Shown: positions 29,638 through 39,237 of the stretch, piece by piece | Layout: every line of letters starts with the position of its first letter | Position numbering within the stretch: position 1 is the stretch's first letter | Source: Chitinophaga pinensis | GTDB lineage: Bacteria > Bacteroidota > Bacteroidia > NS11-12g > UBA955 | DNA length: 64,000 nt | Direction of reading: 5' to 3' | Assembly (NCBI GenBank): GCA_945877575.1 | Contig: CAMDUE010000011.1 | Span: forward strand, 16,353 to 80,352 | Translations under genes and position numbers: made by a program | Notes under the pieces: generated by a model | Told to the model about the DNA's origin: nothing | The model's database searches: none | What the model saw: the letters and a program-made list of their open reading frames with translations, nothing else

Positions 29638-30222
29638 ATGGCAAGCAAAAAATCCACCGAAAAAGAAAAAGAGCAATCTCAACAATCTGAAAATATGGCT
29701 GAAAATACAGTCAACCAAGAGCAAGTAGAAAACAATGAAGCCGAAGTAGACTCAGCCAACGTTGATGATGCAGCTGCGGTTGAAGCTAATGATGCCGAAA
29801 GCATTCAATCTGAAAAGGAAAAATATTTAAGGTTATACAGTGAGTTTGAAAATTTCCGCAGAAGAACCACCAAAGAGCGTTTGGAGTGGATGCAAAATGC
29901 AAGCAAAGACATGATTGAAGCGGTTTTGCCAGTTGTAGATGATATGGAAAGAGCATTGAACGCCCTTAAAAATGCTGGAGATTCGACGGCTTCTGAAGGG
30001 ATGGAATTGATCTTTAAAAAATTATATGGAATTTTAGATCGAAAAGGTTTGAAACCTATGAACGCCAAAGGCGAAGATTTCAATCCCGATTTACACGAGG
30101 CAGTTACACAATTCGCGGCTCCTTCACCTGAGCTTGTTGGCAAAGTGATTGATGAGGTAGAAAAAGGTTATTTTTTAAATGATAAAGTACTGAGATTTGC
30201 CAAAGTTGTAGTTGGTAATTAA
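29638..30222 (+). CDS. grpE: Nucleotide exchange factor GrpE
   Basis: [44 protein letters not shown]. Confidence 0.95.
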   Translation: MASKKSTEKEKEQSQQSENMAENTVNQEQVENNEAEVDSANVDDAAAVEANDAESIQSEKEKYLRLYSEFENFRRRTTKERLEWMQNASKDMIEAVLPVVDDMERALNALKNAGDSTASEGMELIFKKLYGILDRKGLKPMNAKGEDFNPDLHEAVTQFAAPSPELVGKVIDEVEKGYFLNDKVLRFAKVVVGN

Positions 30223-30227
30223 TATTT

Positions 30228-31343
30228 ATGAGTAAAAGAGATTATTACGATATACTGGGCGTACCCAAGTCGGCGTCTGCCGATGAGCTAAAGAAAGCAT
30301 ACCGCAAGTTAGCAATCAAATTTCACCCAGATAAAAATCCGGGCGATAAAGAGGCAGAAGAAAAATTCAAAGAAGCTGCTGAAGCATATGATGTGTTGAG
30401 CAATCCAGAAAAGAAAAGTAGATACGATCAGTTTGGTCACGCGGGTATGAGCGGCGCCGGAGGATATGGCGGCGGCGGATTTAGCATGGATGACATCTTC
30501 AGTCAGTTTGGAGATGTTTTTGGTGATGACAGTATCTTCGGTTCCTTCTTTGGTGGTGGAGGTCGCGGAAGGGGCGGTTCAAGAAGAACTGTTGGTTCCA
30601 ATATCAGAATAAAAATGAAACTCACCCTTTCAGAAATGAAGAATGGGGTAGAGAAGAAGGTAAAATACCGCAGAATGGTTGCTGCTGAAGGTGTTAAATT
30701 TGGCACTTGTAGGCATTGCAATGGCAGCGGTGTTGTAAAGCAAGTGACTAATACTTTCTTAGGACAAATGGCTACTCAAAGTGCTTGTCCCGTTTGTCAA
30801 GGAATGGGTAAGGTCATTGAGAGTAAACCAGCCGATGCCAATGAACATGGACTCATAGCTAAAGAATTTGAAACCAGCATCAAAATACCGGGAGGAGTTG
30901 CAGAAGGAATGCAACTTAATGTGAATGGAAAAGGCAATGACGGTCCGGGTGGTGGATCACCGGGTGATTTGATTGTATTTATTGAAGAAATTGCTCACGA
31001 AGAATTATCGAGAGAAGGCAACAACGTTCATTATAACTTATGGTTGAGTTTTCCTGAAGCTGCAATGGGATCAAACGTAGAAGTTCCAACCTTAGACGGC
31101 AAAGCAAAAATCAAAATAGATGCAGGAACTCAGCCGGGTAAGGTTCTCCGTTTAAAAGGCAAAGGATTTCCAGAAATTAACGGTTATGGAACCGGCGACC
31201 AATTGGTGATTGTGAATATTTATGTGCCAACTAAGTTGTCTCCTGAGGAAAAAGAATTGTTAAATCAACTTCAAGAAAGCAAGAATTTTCGACCTGATGA
31301 AAAGGAAAAATCATTCTTTGATAGAATGAGAGACTTTTTCTAA
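30228..31343 (+). CDS. dnaJ: Molecular chaperone DnaJ with a reduced zinc domain
   Basis: [38 protein letters not shown]; only two CxxCxGxG motifs ([16 protein letters not shown]). Confidence 0.97.
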   Translation: MSKRDYYDILGVPKSASADELKKAYRKLAIKFHPDKNPGDKEAEEKFKEAAEAYDVLSNPEKKSRYDQFGHAGMSGAGGYGGGGFSMDDIFSQFGDVFGDDSIFGSFFGGGGRGRGGSRRTVGSNIRIKMKLTLSEMKNGVEKKVKYRRMVAAEGVKFGTCRHCNGSGVVKQVTNTFLGQMATQSACPVCQGMGKVIESKPADANEHGLIAKEFETSIKIPGGVAEGMQLNVNGKGNDGPGGGSPGDLIVFIEEIAHEELSREGNNVHYNLWLSFPEAAMGSNVEVPTLDGKAKIKIDAGTQPGKVLRLKGKGFPEINGYGTGDQLVIVNIYVPTKLSPEEKELLNQLQESKNFRPDEKEKSFFDRMRDFF

Positions 31344-31365
31344 ATTTTATCGCATTTTTGTTGCG

Positions 31366-33636
31366 ATGAATTCTTTCAGCAAGTTTATTGCTTTATTCCT
31401 GTTTTGTGGTGCCATTCATGATTCGGCTTTTGCTCAATCTACTGGTTCATCCAATATTGATTTTAATGATTATCAGCCTATTTATTGTTCGGGAGAAGTT
31501 CCTTACAATCTCAAGAAATTATCTAGTGCAAAGGCTCAGGAGGAAGTACGAAGAATAAGATCTTCCAAGTCTTCTGGTAGAGATCGTAAGCGCGAATTGG
31601 AATTTGCCATTCAATCCAATTTCTTGGAAGATCAAATTTTAACTTCTGGTCAAATTCTCTATGGAGATCCAATGACCAATTACTTAGAGAAAGTGGGTCT
31701 CAAAGTTTTATCTTCTCGACCAGAATTGCAAAGTCAAGTTCAATTTTTTGTGCTTCGTTCTCACGTACCCAATGCTTATGTAACTCATCATGGGTTGGTT
31801 TTCGTTAGTTTAGGTTTATTAGCTAGACTGGATAACGAAGCTCAGTTAGCTGTGATTCTTGCTCACGAATTGCAACATTATATATTGAAGCACTCGTTGA
31901 TTGCATATAAGGAGGCTAAGTATGTGAGTGGTTATTCCCGAGGTTCTGATTTAGATGAAAGAATCAAAGCATTTTACAAATTCAATGTGGGGCAAGAAGA
32001 AGAGGCTGATAAAAAGGGTTTTGAAATGTTGAGTCAAACAGAATACGACTTTTCTGAAGGTATCAATGTGTTTGAAAATTTAAAGTATCAGGATCATCCA
32101 TTTTTAGAAACTCAATGGAGCATAGATTCATTTGAAACCAAATATTATCGCTTCCCTGAAAAAATAAAATTAAGTGTGACCTCCCTTTTAGAAGAAGCTG
32201 AAAAGAAGGACAGAAAGCGCATGGAGGAAGAATTAAACGATGCATATTCTTCTCATCCCAACCTCGATAAAAGAATCATGGCATTGCAGGGCGACGTAAA
32301 AAGCATTAATCTTTCTGGCAAAAAGAAATTTCTCTTTTCTAAAGATGAATTTGAATTGGTTCGCAAAATATCGCGTTATGAATTGCTTTTACTTTATGTG
32401 CGCCGAGGTGATCACGGTCGGTCTCTATATTTGACCCGAGTTTTTGAATTGTTGTATGGTCCATCTCCTTTTATCTCTAGGGTAAAAGCTATGAATGCCT
32501 ATGCTTTGGCTGAACATAGATGGAAACTTAAAGATTTGAATGCCTATGGTTGTTCCGTCTTAGACAATAGAGGTGGTTGGCGCCCTTTGAGTGCAGCGCT
32601 CCTTAAGTTGGATGCAAAAGAATTGAATTCATTGGCGTTGAAAGTGGTTTTAGAAGAAAAACAGCGATATCCTTCTGATGTTTTTATAGATCAATTGGGA
32701 GTGAAGTTGTTAAATATCACCCAATCTATTGGGGTGATAAATCTCGATGAATACTTAAAATTCAGTCTTGACTCTTCTGTGAAAAGTGAAGTACAGACAA
32801 CTACTGGTGGTGGGTTGGTTAAGCCTGGGCAGATTTCAAGCAATCCGGGTGTGAAACCATATCATTTCGGCTCTATTTATCACCTTCTTAAACAGAAGAA
32901 CATTGCGAACTATATGGAGGTCAATAGAATAACTTCTGGATCTCAAAGTGCATCACCGCGTAAAGGGTTTCGTGAAAGAATGGCAGAGTTAGATCAAGTG
33001 AACCGAAAAAGATATCAAAAAAGCCTTAACGAAACGCAGAAAATTTTTGTACTTCAACCCAACTTCAGTTACTATTCTTCTAGCTTTGGAGGTGTAAATA
33101 AACGGAATTATTTTGGCGAAGAAACCAAGAAAATTGAATTGTTGAAATCTTGGAATTGGGTCATCAGAAACTCCCAAATATCAGCCGAAATCGTTGAAAA
33201 TATCGCCCGAGAGGGCTACAAAACCGAACAATTGGTGAAATACAGTCAACTCAACGATTGGCTAACTGAGCGTTTGAACAATGATACTCAAGAAATGATT
33301 TTGTTCTACTCTCAATTTGTAGACCAGTTTACAGAGACCAAAAAAGAACCCTTAATTTGTTGGGAAGGGTATGAATATAAATCTACCAAACGCCCTTTCT
33401 TAATCAATGATTTTCTGTACGCACTGATGTTCCCCATTTATACCCCCATTTATTTGTATAGTCAATTTAAAATAGATTACTATACCGAAGAAACCACGGT
33501 GGTTTATAATATGCGCACTTCACGATCAGTGTTGAATCGTGTTAAACGCAAGAATTACCGTATGATAGATGATTATAACAAGGCCCAAATTTATGAGACA
33601 CTTTATGAAATTTCACATTTACCAAGCAATCGTTAA
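31366..33636 (+). CDS. M48-family metalloprotease with long C-terminal extension
   Basis: Signal peptide; YVTHHGLVFVSLGLLARLDNEAQLAVILAHELQHYILKHS (HExxH) and EEEADKKGFEM. Confidence 0.85.
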   Translation: MNSFSKFIALFLFCGAIHDSAFAQSTGSSNIDFNDYQPIYCSGEVPYNLKKLSSAKAQEEVRRIRSSKSSGRDRKRELEFAIQSNFLEDQILTSGQILYGDPMTNYLEKVGLKVLSSRPELQSQVQFFVLRSHVPNAYVTHHGLVFVSLGLLARLDNEAQLAVILAHELQHYILKHSLIAYKEAKYVSGYSRGSDLDERIKAFYKFNVGQEEEADKKGFEMLSQTEYDFSEGINVFENLKYQDHPFLETQWSIDSFETKYYRFPEKIKLSVTSLLEEAEKKDRKRMEEELNDAYSSHPNLDKRIMALQGDVKSINLSGKKKFLFSKDEFELVRKISRYELLLLYVRRGDHGRSLYLTRVFELLYGPSPFISRVKAMNAYALAEHRWKLKDLNAYGCSVLDNRGGWRPLSAALLKLDAKELNSLALKVVLEEKQRYPSDVFIDQLGVKLLNITQSIGVINLDEYLKFSLDSSVKSEVQTTTGGGLVKPGQISSNPGVKPYHFGSIYHLLKQKNIANYMEVNRITSGSQSASPRKGFRERMAELDQVNRKRYQKSLNETQKIFVLQPNFSYYSSSFGGVNKRNYFGEETKKIELLKSWNWVIRNSQISAEIVENIAREGYKTEQLVKYSQLNDWLTERLNNDTQEMILFYSQFVDQFTETKKEPLICWEGYEYKSTKRPFLINDFLYALMFPIYTPIYLYSQFKIDYYTEETTVVYNMRTSRSVLNRVKRKNYRMIDDYNKAQIYETLYEISHLPSNR

Positions 33637-34390
33637 GCGCTTCATTTTATTGGGCACTTTGTGTGGGATGTTTTTCGCTCCCGCGGATATTTTTTCTCAG
33701 TCTAACCCCGGATTTTTAGGCGCCCGACACGGATTATCTGTAGGATACAGTTTGCATACAGGAGGTCTGCTCCGCGCAATGGTAGGAAATGGCAATGAAA
33801 CTACCAAGCTATTAAATTCTGGTTTCAGGGTGGATTATGAAATGGCTAAAAGTCAAGGATTCGCCTGGCTTTTTAGCTATCGCAATCGGAGCGACGTTGT
33901 AGAAAGCGATGATTATGAAGGCATATATTATGTTGAGCCTGGCATTGCTCCTCAAATTATCAGTTTTGAATCGGGGTCGTTAAATTACTCTGTCAATGAG
34001 TTCGCCGCCGAAGCACGTTTCTACAGCGAACGAAAGGGAGCTATGGCTCCTTTTGGCTCCTATGTGGGTTTAGAATTGAGTGCATCAAACTGTTCCCCAA
34101 CGAGCGAAGACGTTGTTTGGACAGCTGGTATGAATTTTCCAAAATATTCCGGCAGTTTAACTTCCATCGCTACATCTTTGAACTTTGGGGTAAAGCGTAT
34201 GATCACTAAGGAAATAGGAATTAACGCCCATTATGGCTTTGGTTTCACCGTTTATCAAACGGGAAACGTCAAATTGGGTTCAGAAGATGTAGCTATGAAC
34301 GCACAAGATTTTTACGATTACGCAATCGCTCGCCGCGAATTAAATGCTAAGCTTTTGCAGGGCTCCATTTCTGTGAGTTATTTGTTTTAA
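33593..34390 (+). CDS. Hypothetical outer membrane beta-barrel-like protein
   Basis: Hydrophobic N-terminus ending at FSQ; beta-rich; GSISVSYLF end; start overlaps the M48 gene. Confidence 0.6.
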   Translation: MRHFMKFHIYQAIVKRFILLGTLCGMFFAPADIFSQSNPGFLGARHGLSVGYSLHTGGLLRAMVGNGNETTKLLNSGFRVDYEMAKSQGFAWLFSYRNRSDVVESDDYEGIYYVEPGIAPQIISFESGSLNYSVNEFAAEARFYSERKGAMAPFGSYVGLELSASNCSPTSEDVVWTAGMNFPKYSGSLTSIATSLNFGVKRMITKEIGINAHYGFGFTVYQTGNVKLGSEDVAMNAQDFYDYAIARRELNAKLLQGSISVSYLF

Positions 34391-34507
34391 TACCTAGTAC
34401 CTGGTCCATGGTACAGGGTCCATGGTACCTGGTCGAGGGACCAACTACCAACTACCAACTACCCGCTACCAGTGACCTGCTACCATTGACCTGCTACCAG
34501 CGACTAC
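34391..34507. repeat. Heptamer array A5 (TACCTGG/TCCATGG)n then (ACCAACT/ACCTGCT)n between convergent genes
   Basis: TACCTAG TACCTGG TCCATGG TACAGGG TCCATGG TACCTGG TCGAGGG ACCAACT ACCAACT ACCAACT ACCCGCT ACCAGTG ACCTGCT ACCATTG ACCTGCT ACCAGCG ACTACGG. Confidence 0.93.
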
Positions 34508-35325
34508 GGAAACTTCGGGTATTTCTGGAAGTCTGGTTTGCGTTTTTCTAGGAATGCGTGTTTGCCTTCTTGTGCTTCTTCGGTGAGATAATAGAGTAGA
34601 GTTGCATCGCCGGCGAGTTCCATCAGACCGTGTTGACCGTCTAATTCGGCATTGAATGAGCGTTTGAGCATTCTGATGGCCATTGGACTGCGCTCCATGA
34701 TGGTGTTGCACCAATCTACGGTTTCATCTTCGAGCTGGGCGAGCGGTACCACTTTATTGACAAGTCCCATTTTTTCGCATTCGTCTGCAGTGTATTGTCT
34801 GCACAAGAACCATATTTCGCGGGCTTTCTTTTGGCCAACGTGGCGAGCAAGATAACTGCTTCCAAATCCGCCGTCAAAACTTCCCACTTTAGGGCCAGTT
34901 TGGCCAAATTTAGCATGGTCAGCGGCAATGGTAAGGTCGCAAACTACGTGAAGAACATGTCCTCCGCCAATAGCATATCCGTTCACCATGGCAATCACGG
35001 GTTTTGGTAGAGATCTGATTTTCTTGTGTAAATCAAGAACGTTTAGACGTGGAATTCCAGAATCATCAACGTAACCGCCAATGCCTTTTACGTTTTGGTC
35101 GCCGCCAGAGCAAAATGCCTTGTCACCAATTCCAGTGAGAATGACCACCGATATTTGTTGGTTTTCGCGGCAATGATCCATAGCATCAAGCATATCGGTT
35201 ACGGTTTGAGGACGAAATGCATTGTATACTTCGGGACGATTGATGGTTATTTTGGCAATTCCTTCGTGGAATTGGAAAAGTATGTCAGAATAGTCTTTGA
35301 TGGTTTCCCAATTTCTTTGGCTCAT
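34504..35325 (-). CDS. menB: 1,4-dihydroxy-2-naphthoyl-CoA synthase
   Basis: [72 protein letters not shown]. Confidence 0.97.
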   Translation of the reverse strand: MSQRNWETIKDYSDILFQFHEGIAKITINRPEVYNAFRPQTVTDMLDAMDHCRENQQISVVILTGIGDKAFCSGGDQNVKGIGGYVDDSGIPRLNVLDLHKKIRSLPKPVIAMVNGYAIGGGHVLHVVCDLTIAADHAKFGQTGPKVGSFDGGFGSSYLARHVGQKKAREIWFLCRQYTADECEKMGLVNKVVPLAQLEDETVDWCNTIMERSPMAIRMLKRSFNAELDGQHGLMELAGDATLLYYLTEEAQEGKHAFLEKRKPDFQKYPKFP

Positions 35326-35329
35326 AGTG

Positions 35330-35337
35330 CAAATTTA
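35330..35337 (-). promoter_or_regulatory. Putative -7 box TAAATTTG (minus), 4 nt from ATG of menB
   Basis: Plus-strand CAAATTTA. Confidence 0.5.
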
Positions 35338-35369
35338 CAATTAGAAGTTGAACCAATGAAGGAGATTTA

Positions 35370-36512
35370 TCAATCTAAATTCAAAGCAATACCAATGACC
35401 ATATTCCTTTGATAATCTGCCCCTTGATTGGGTTTGAATAATGGAGTTAACGCATATTTTGCAAATATGGCTACGTCTTCGTATTGAAAATGAACGGTTG
35501 GTTGAACAACAAAGTCGTTTAAATTGAAATCATCAAAGACCTTGTTGGTTTGATCGTTGCTTTGAACGATTTTAGTGTGGGCACGCACCAAATAACCAGC
35601 TTCAATACCTAGGTTCAACTTGAACCTGTAATTATCATTGGCTTTATCTTGGAATCCAATGGATATGGGAATTCCTATGTAATTGGATACCAATTTTGAT
35701 TTCTTTTGGGGTTCAAGAGCAAATTGAGATTCGAATTCTGGAGCATTTGGAGTCAAAGTGACTTGTGAATTGCTGAAACGGTAATTATTGATGGAGTATG
35801 ATAAACCATACCAAAATCTAATTTTTCCTCTGAATAAATTGAGGCCCCAATTCTGGTCAATGCAGAAATTTAAACTCTTCCCGTTTTGGAGTTCGGTCAT
35901 TTCGTAGGGTCTCAATACTGTGGTTGTAGGACCTTGTAGAGGCTGAAGCATTAAGTGTCCGCCATGCAATCGAAAGCTGGTTATCACCAATTCTGGCTTT
36001 CTTTTGCGACGCTTTTTTATCGGCTTTTCATCTTCAAAACTCCATTCAAAATCCTCGTTAAACTTAAATTCAAATTCTTTAGGTGCTGCTGTTGAATCAA
36101 AAGGGGCAGGATCAATTGCAATTGGATCAATTTCATCATCCAATTGGGCTTCCGCTGATGTTTCTTCTAATTCAAAAATTCGCGAGGTTGAACGATCGCC
36201 TTTTTTGCGAACTTTGAGTTTAACAACAGTTGAATCTTGATTTTTCAAAATGTTGACATCCAAATTAAAAAGATCCTCTAAACCAGAAATGGCTGGTGGT
36301 GGAATTTCAATGTTTGGGTTGTCTGATTTTGTTAAAATTTGGATGGTGTCAGCCCAAGCTTTTAAAGCTTCAGCATTTTTCTTCCAGTACAAGGATGAAC
36401 TGTAGGTAGTATCCGTATAAAAGATGATTTTATGGGATTTTTGCTGGCCTAAAACAGGTTTGAGCGAAAAAAGGGCTCCAATCAGAATGATGATATGATG
36501 TATATTTTTCAT
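35370..36512 (-). CDS. Hypothetical exported beta-barrel-like protein, last gene of ECF sigma operon
   Basis: N-terminal hydrophobic segment, acidic middle, beta-rich C-terminus; 3 bp from the upstream gene. Confidence 0.65.
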   Translation of the reverse strand: MKNIHHIIILIGALFSLKPVLGQQKSHKIIFYTDTTYSSSLYWKKNAEALKAWADTIQILTKSDNPNIEIPPPAISGLEDLFNLDVNILKNQDSTVVKLKVRKKGDRSTSRIFELEETSAEAQLDDEIDPIAIDPAPFDSTAAPKEFEFKFNEDFEWSFEDEKPIKKRRKRKPELVITSFRLHGGHLMLQPLQGPTTTVLRPYEMTELQNGKSLNFCIDQNWGLNLFRGKIRFWYGLSYSINNYRFSNSQVTLTPNAPEFESQFALEPQKKSKLVSNYIGIPISIGFQDKANDNYRFKLNLGIEAGYLVRAHTKIVQSNDQTNKVFDDFNLNDFVVQPTVHFQYEDVAIFAKYALTPLFKPNQGADYQRNMVIGIALNLD

Positions 36513-36514
36513 GA

Positions 36515-37363
36515 TTATTGAATTAATGTAGTTTGAATGAATCGGGTATTGGTTCCTAGGCGCATGTCTACTTGCGGAATCAAATGGTTTTGTCTTTTCC
36601 TAGGTAGCAACTGCATTTTGGGTAATCTTCCATAGCGGAGGTTTTGGGCAACGTCTAACAGAAACTCAGTTTGATCTGCCTCCGTAAGTTCTGTTTCGTC
36701 GTCTTCAAAACCAGTATACACAATTTTAATTTCTGGTTCAGAATTCACTTTTGCGTATTCAGAATTGATTTCTGTTCTGGGGGACGTAAAATCCTGCGAA
36801 GCATCATCTATTATGGGAATTACCCTGAAGGGTTTGTTTTTGGGGACATCAACCTTTGCAATTAGAGTTGAAGCTTCGGCAGTGGGAAGTGCTTGACTAT
36901 CTTTTTGATGGTGACGGATATTGCCGTTTATTTTTGAGTTCGCAAGGGGTTTGACTCTTGTGGATGAAGCAATTTTTATAGTAGACTCAGTTTGAGAGGG
37001 TATACTTTCTGAAGCGGTTAACAGGGATTTTGAAGGAAGAGCATTGTTAGATACATGGGGAGATTCATTATTGGTGAAGATGAATAGGGCAATGGCAGCG
37101 GCGGAGCTCAAAATCAAGGTTAAATTTCTCCAGACTTTAAAATTTCCCGCAGAAGTTTTTAGAAGTATTGATTTGTTGGGATATTCAGCCTTTTCTGGTT
37201 TTAGATAGGTGAGGCTCAATTCGCGATAAAAAGAATGGTAATTTTCGTTCGACTCAATAATTTCGAGTGTTTGTGTTCTTTCATTTTCGGAAAGATTGCC
37301 TTCCAAAAGTTCAAAAATTTGCCATTGAATTTCTTCGGGGATGTGGTTCTGTGTGTTCATCAT
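36515..37363 (-). CDS. Putative anti-sigma-factor-like single-TM protein
   Basis: N-terminal IFELLEGNLSENERTQTLEIIESNENYHSFYRE followed by one TM (LTLILSSAAAIALFIF); overlaps the sigma gene by 4 nt. Confidence 0.6.
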   Translation of the reverse strand: MMNTQNHIPEEIQWQIFELLEGNLSENERTQTLEIIESNENYHSFYRELSLTYLKPEKAEYPNKSILLKTSAGNFKVWRNLTLILSSAAAIALFIFTNNESPHVSNNALPSKSLLTASESIPSQTESTIKIASSTRVKPLANSKINGNIRHHQKDSQALPTAEASTLIAKVDVPKNKPFRVIPIIDDASQDFTSPRTEINSEYAKVNSEPEIKIVYTGFEDDETELTEADQTEFLLDVAQNLRYGRLPKMQLLPRKRQNHLIPQVDMRLGTNTRFIQTTLIQ

Positions 37364-37848
37364 AGGTAGTCCTCCATGCTTCCTAGGTGTTCTTGTAGTT
37401 GTTTTCTTCCTCTGAAAATATTGATTTTTACTTGGGCCTCAGTGATACTCAAAATATCTCCGATTTCCTGATAACTATATCCTTCATAATCTCTGAGCAA
37501 TATCACGTTGCGCTGAATGTCGGAGAGTTTGGAAAGGGCACGTTCAAGAACGCGCTTTAAGTCTTTGAAGTCCGCCCCCTCCGTTGATGGTTCCTTGAAT
37601 TTTGTTGTTTCCATATCTGCTTCTTTACGCTGTTTTCGAATCATATCGATGGTGAAGTTATACGCCACACGGAAGAGAAAAGCTTTGCTCTTATCTGGGT
37701 CAACGGTATTCCTGTTAATCCATAATCTTTCGAATGCAGTTTGGACAATTTCTTGGGCATCTTCAGCGACTTTGATATTTTTGAGAGCAAATCGATAAAG
37801 AGCATCGCTATGTGCTTCCACAATACGGTTGAACTCTTTATAATCCAT
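37360..37848 (-). CDS. ECF-type RNA polymerase sigma-70 factor
   Basis: HSDALYRFALKNIKVAEDAQEIVQTAFERLWINR, LSDIQRNVILLRDYEGYSYQEIGDILSITEAQVKINIFRGRKQL. Confidence 0.93.
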   Translation of the reverse strand: MDYKEFNRIVEAHSDALYRFALKNIKVAEDAQEIVQTAFERLWINRNTVDPDKSKAFLFRVAYNFTIDMIRKQRKEADMETTKFKEPSTEGADFKDLKRVLERALSKLSDIQRNVILLRDYEGYSYQEIGDILSITEAQVKINIFRGRKQLQEHLGSMEDYL

Positions 37849-37888
37849 TCTCTTTTATAAAACGATTGGCTAGGTCGATTAGTTACAA

Positions 37889-37896
37889 TAACTTTG
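37889..37896 (+). promoter_or_regulatory. Putative -7 box TAACTTTG, 6 nt before ATG 37903
   Basis: Perfect TAnnTTTG. Confidence 0.5.
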
Positions 37897-37902
37897 AAGA
37901 AA

Positions 37903-38643
37903 ATGAACACGGAACAAAAACAATGGTTCGAATCTTGGTTTGATACGGCGTATTATCATGCTTTGTATCAACACCGAAATGACGAAGAGGCCCGTATGTT
38001 TATTGCTACCATGGTCATGTATCTAAAGTTACAACCGCATCAACGCGTGTTAGATGTGGCCTGTGGCAAAGGTAGGCACAGCAGGGTATTGCATGAGCAC
38101 GGACTGAAAGTTCTGGGATTTGACCTCTCTGAGAACAGCATAAATGAAGCTAATATTTATTCTTCAGATGAACTCCAATTCAAGGTTCATGATATGCGCG
38201 AGCCCTTAAATGATAACCAATTCGATGCGGCTTTCAATCTTTTTACCAGTTTTGGGTATTTCGATAGGAGCGAGCACGATTTGATTAGTCTCCGAAATAT
38301 TTATCATTCCTTGTTTGATGGTGGGCATTTTGTGCAAGATTATTTGAATGCTGAACCTGTACAGAATGAACTTCCATCGAAAGGAAACACAGAAATTGGA
38401 GGGGTGCATTACTCGTGGACCAAGCATTTTCATCAAGGACAGATAATTAAAGATATTGAAGTAAAAGAAGGTGAAAAAATTCTCAATTTTCAAGAAAAAG
38501 TAAAAGCGTATTCTTTAGATGAATTGAAATTTTTACACGAACAGGCGGGATTTGAAGTACAACAAATATTCGGAAATTATAATTTAGATAATTTTGACCC
38601 AGTAACTTCACCCAGATTGATATTGATATCTCAAAAAAAATAA
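37903..38643 (+). CDS. Class I SAM-dependent methyltransferase
   Basis: RVLDVACGKGRHSRVLHEHGLKVLGFDLSENSI. Confidence 0.9.
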   Translation: MNTEQKQWFESWFDTAYYHALYQHRNDEEARMFIATMVMYLKLQPHQRVLDVACGKGRHSRVLHEHGLKVLGFDLSENSINEANIYSSDELQFKVHDMREPLNDNQFDAAFNLFTSFGYFDRSEHDLISLRNIYHSLFDGGHFVQDYLNAEPVQNELPSKGNTEIGGVHYSWTKHFHQGQIIKDIEVKEGEKILNFQEKVKAYSLDELKFLHEQAGFEVQQIFGNYNLDNFDPVTSPRLILISQKK

Positions 38644-38647
38644 GGGC

Positions 38648-39220
38648 ATGCTTGATTTTCTCCAGAGTATTGATGAGCAGATTTTTATCAAGATAAATCA
38701 AGACTGGGCAATGCAATCGCTTGATTCTGTTATGATTGCATTGAGTTCAAGTAAAACATTCATTTTTTTATACGTTTGGGCACTCATCGCGGCTATTAGA
38801 AAATTCAAGAAGCGCGCACTAATTCCCATTGCCGCCATGATTTTGAGCTTTGGTTTGGCCGATTCAATTAGCTCTCGTGTGTTTAAACCCACATTTAAAA
38901 GGGTTCGTCCAGCTTACGAAGAACATTTACATGCCCGTTTTCCTGATGGTCAAGGGCATAACAGTTATGGATTTGTTAGTAGTCATTCGGCAAATTCTTT
39001 TGCTTTATATCCCTTGATTATTTTAATTTTGGTGGATGAGGTAAAGTGGAGAAGGCCTTTGTTTTTCTTGATGATTTTCACCGCCAGTGCGATCGCTTAT
39101 TCTCGGGTGTATTTAGGAAGGCATTATTTTGGGGATGTTTTTTTCGGGGGACTTTTGGGCGCCCTAATTGGATGGGGAATTTGGACCATTTATAAACGGT
39201 ATTTTCTACAGAAGTTATAA
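38648..39220 (+). CDS. PAP2-superfamily phosphatase
   Basis: KPTFKRVRPAYE, GFVSSHSANSFALYPL, SRVYLGRHYFGDVFFGG motifs. Confidence 0.92.
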   Translation: MLDFLQSIDEQIFIKINQDWAMQSLDSVMIALSSSKTFIFLYVWALIAAIRKFKKRALIPIAAMILSFGLADSISSRVFKPTFKRVRPAYEEHLHARFPDGQGHNSYGFVSSHSANSFALYPLIILILVDEVKWRRPLFFLMIFTASAIAYSRVYLGRHYFGDVFFGGLLGALIGWGIWTIYKRYFLQKL

Positions 39221-39225
39221 TCTTG

Positions 39226-39233
39226 TACTTTTG
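39226..39233 (+). promoter_or_regulatory. Putative -7 box TACTTTTG, 4 nt before ATG 39238
   Basis: Perfect TAnnTTTG. Confidence 0.5.
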
Positions 39234-39237
39234 TGGC

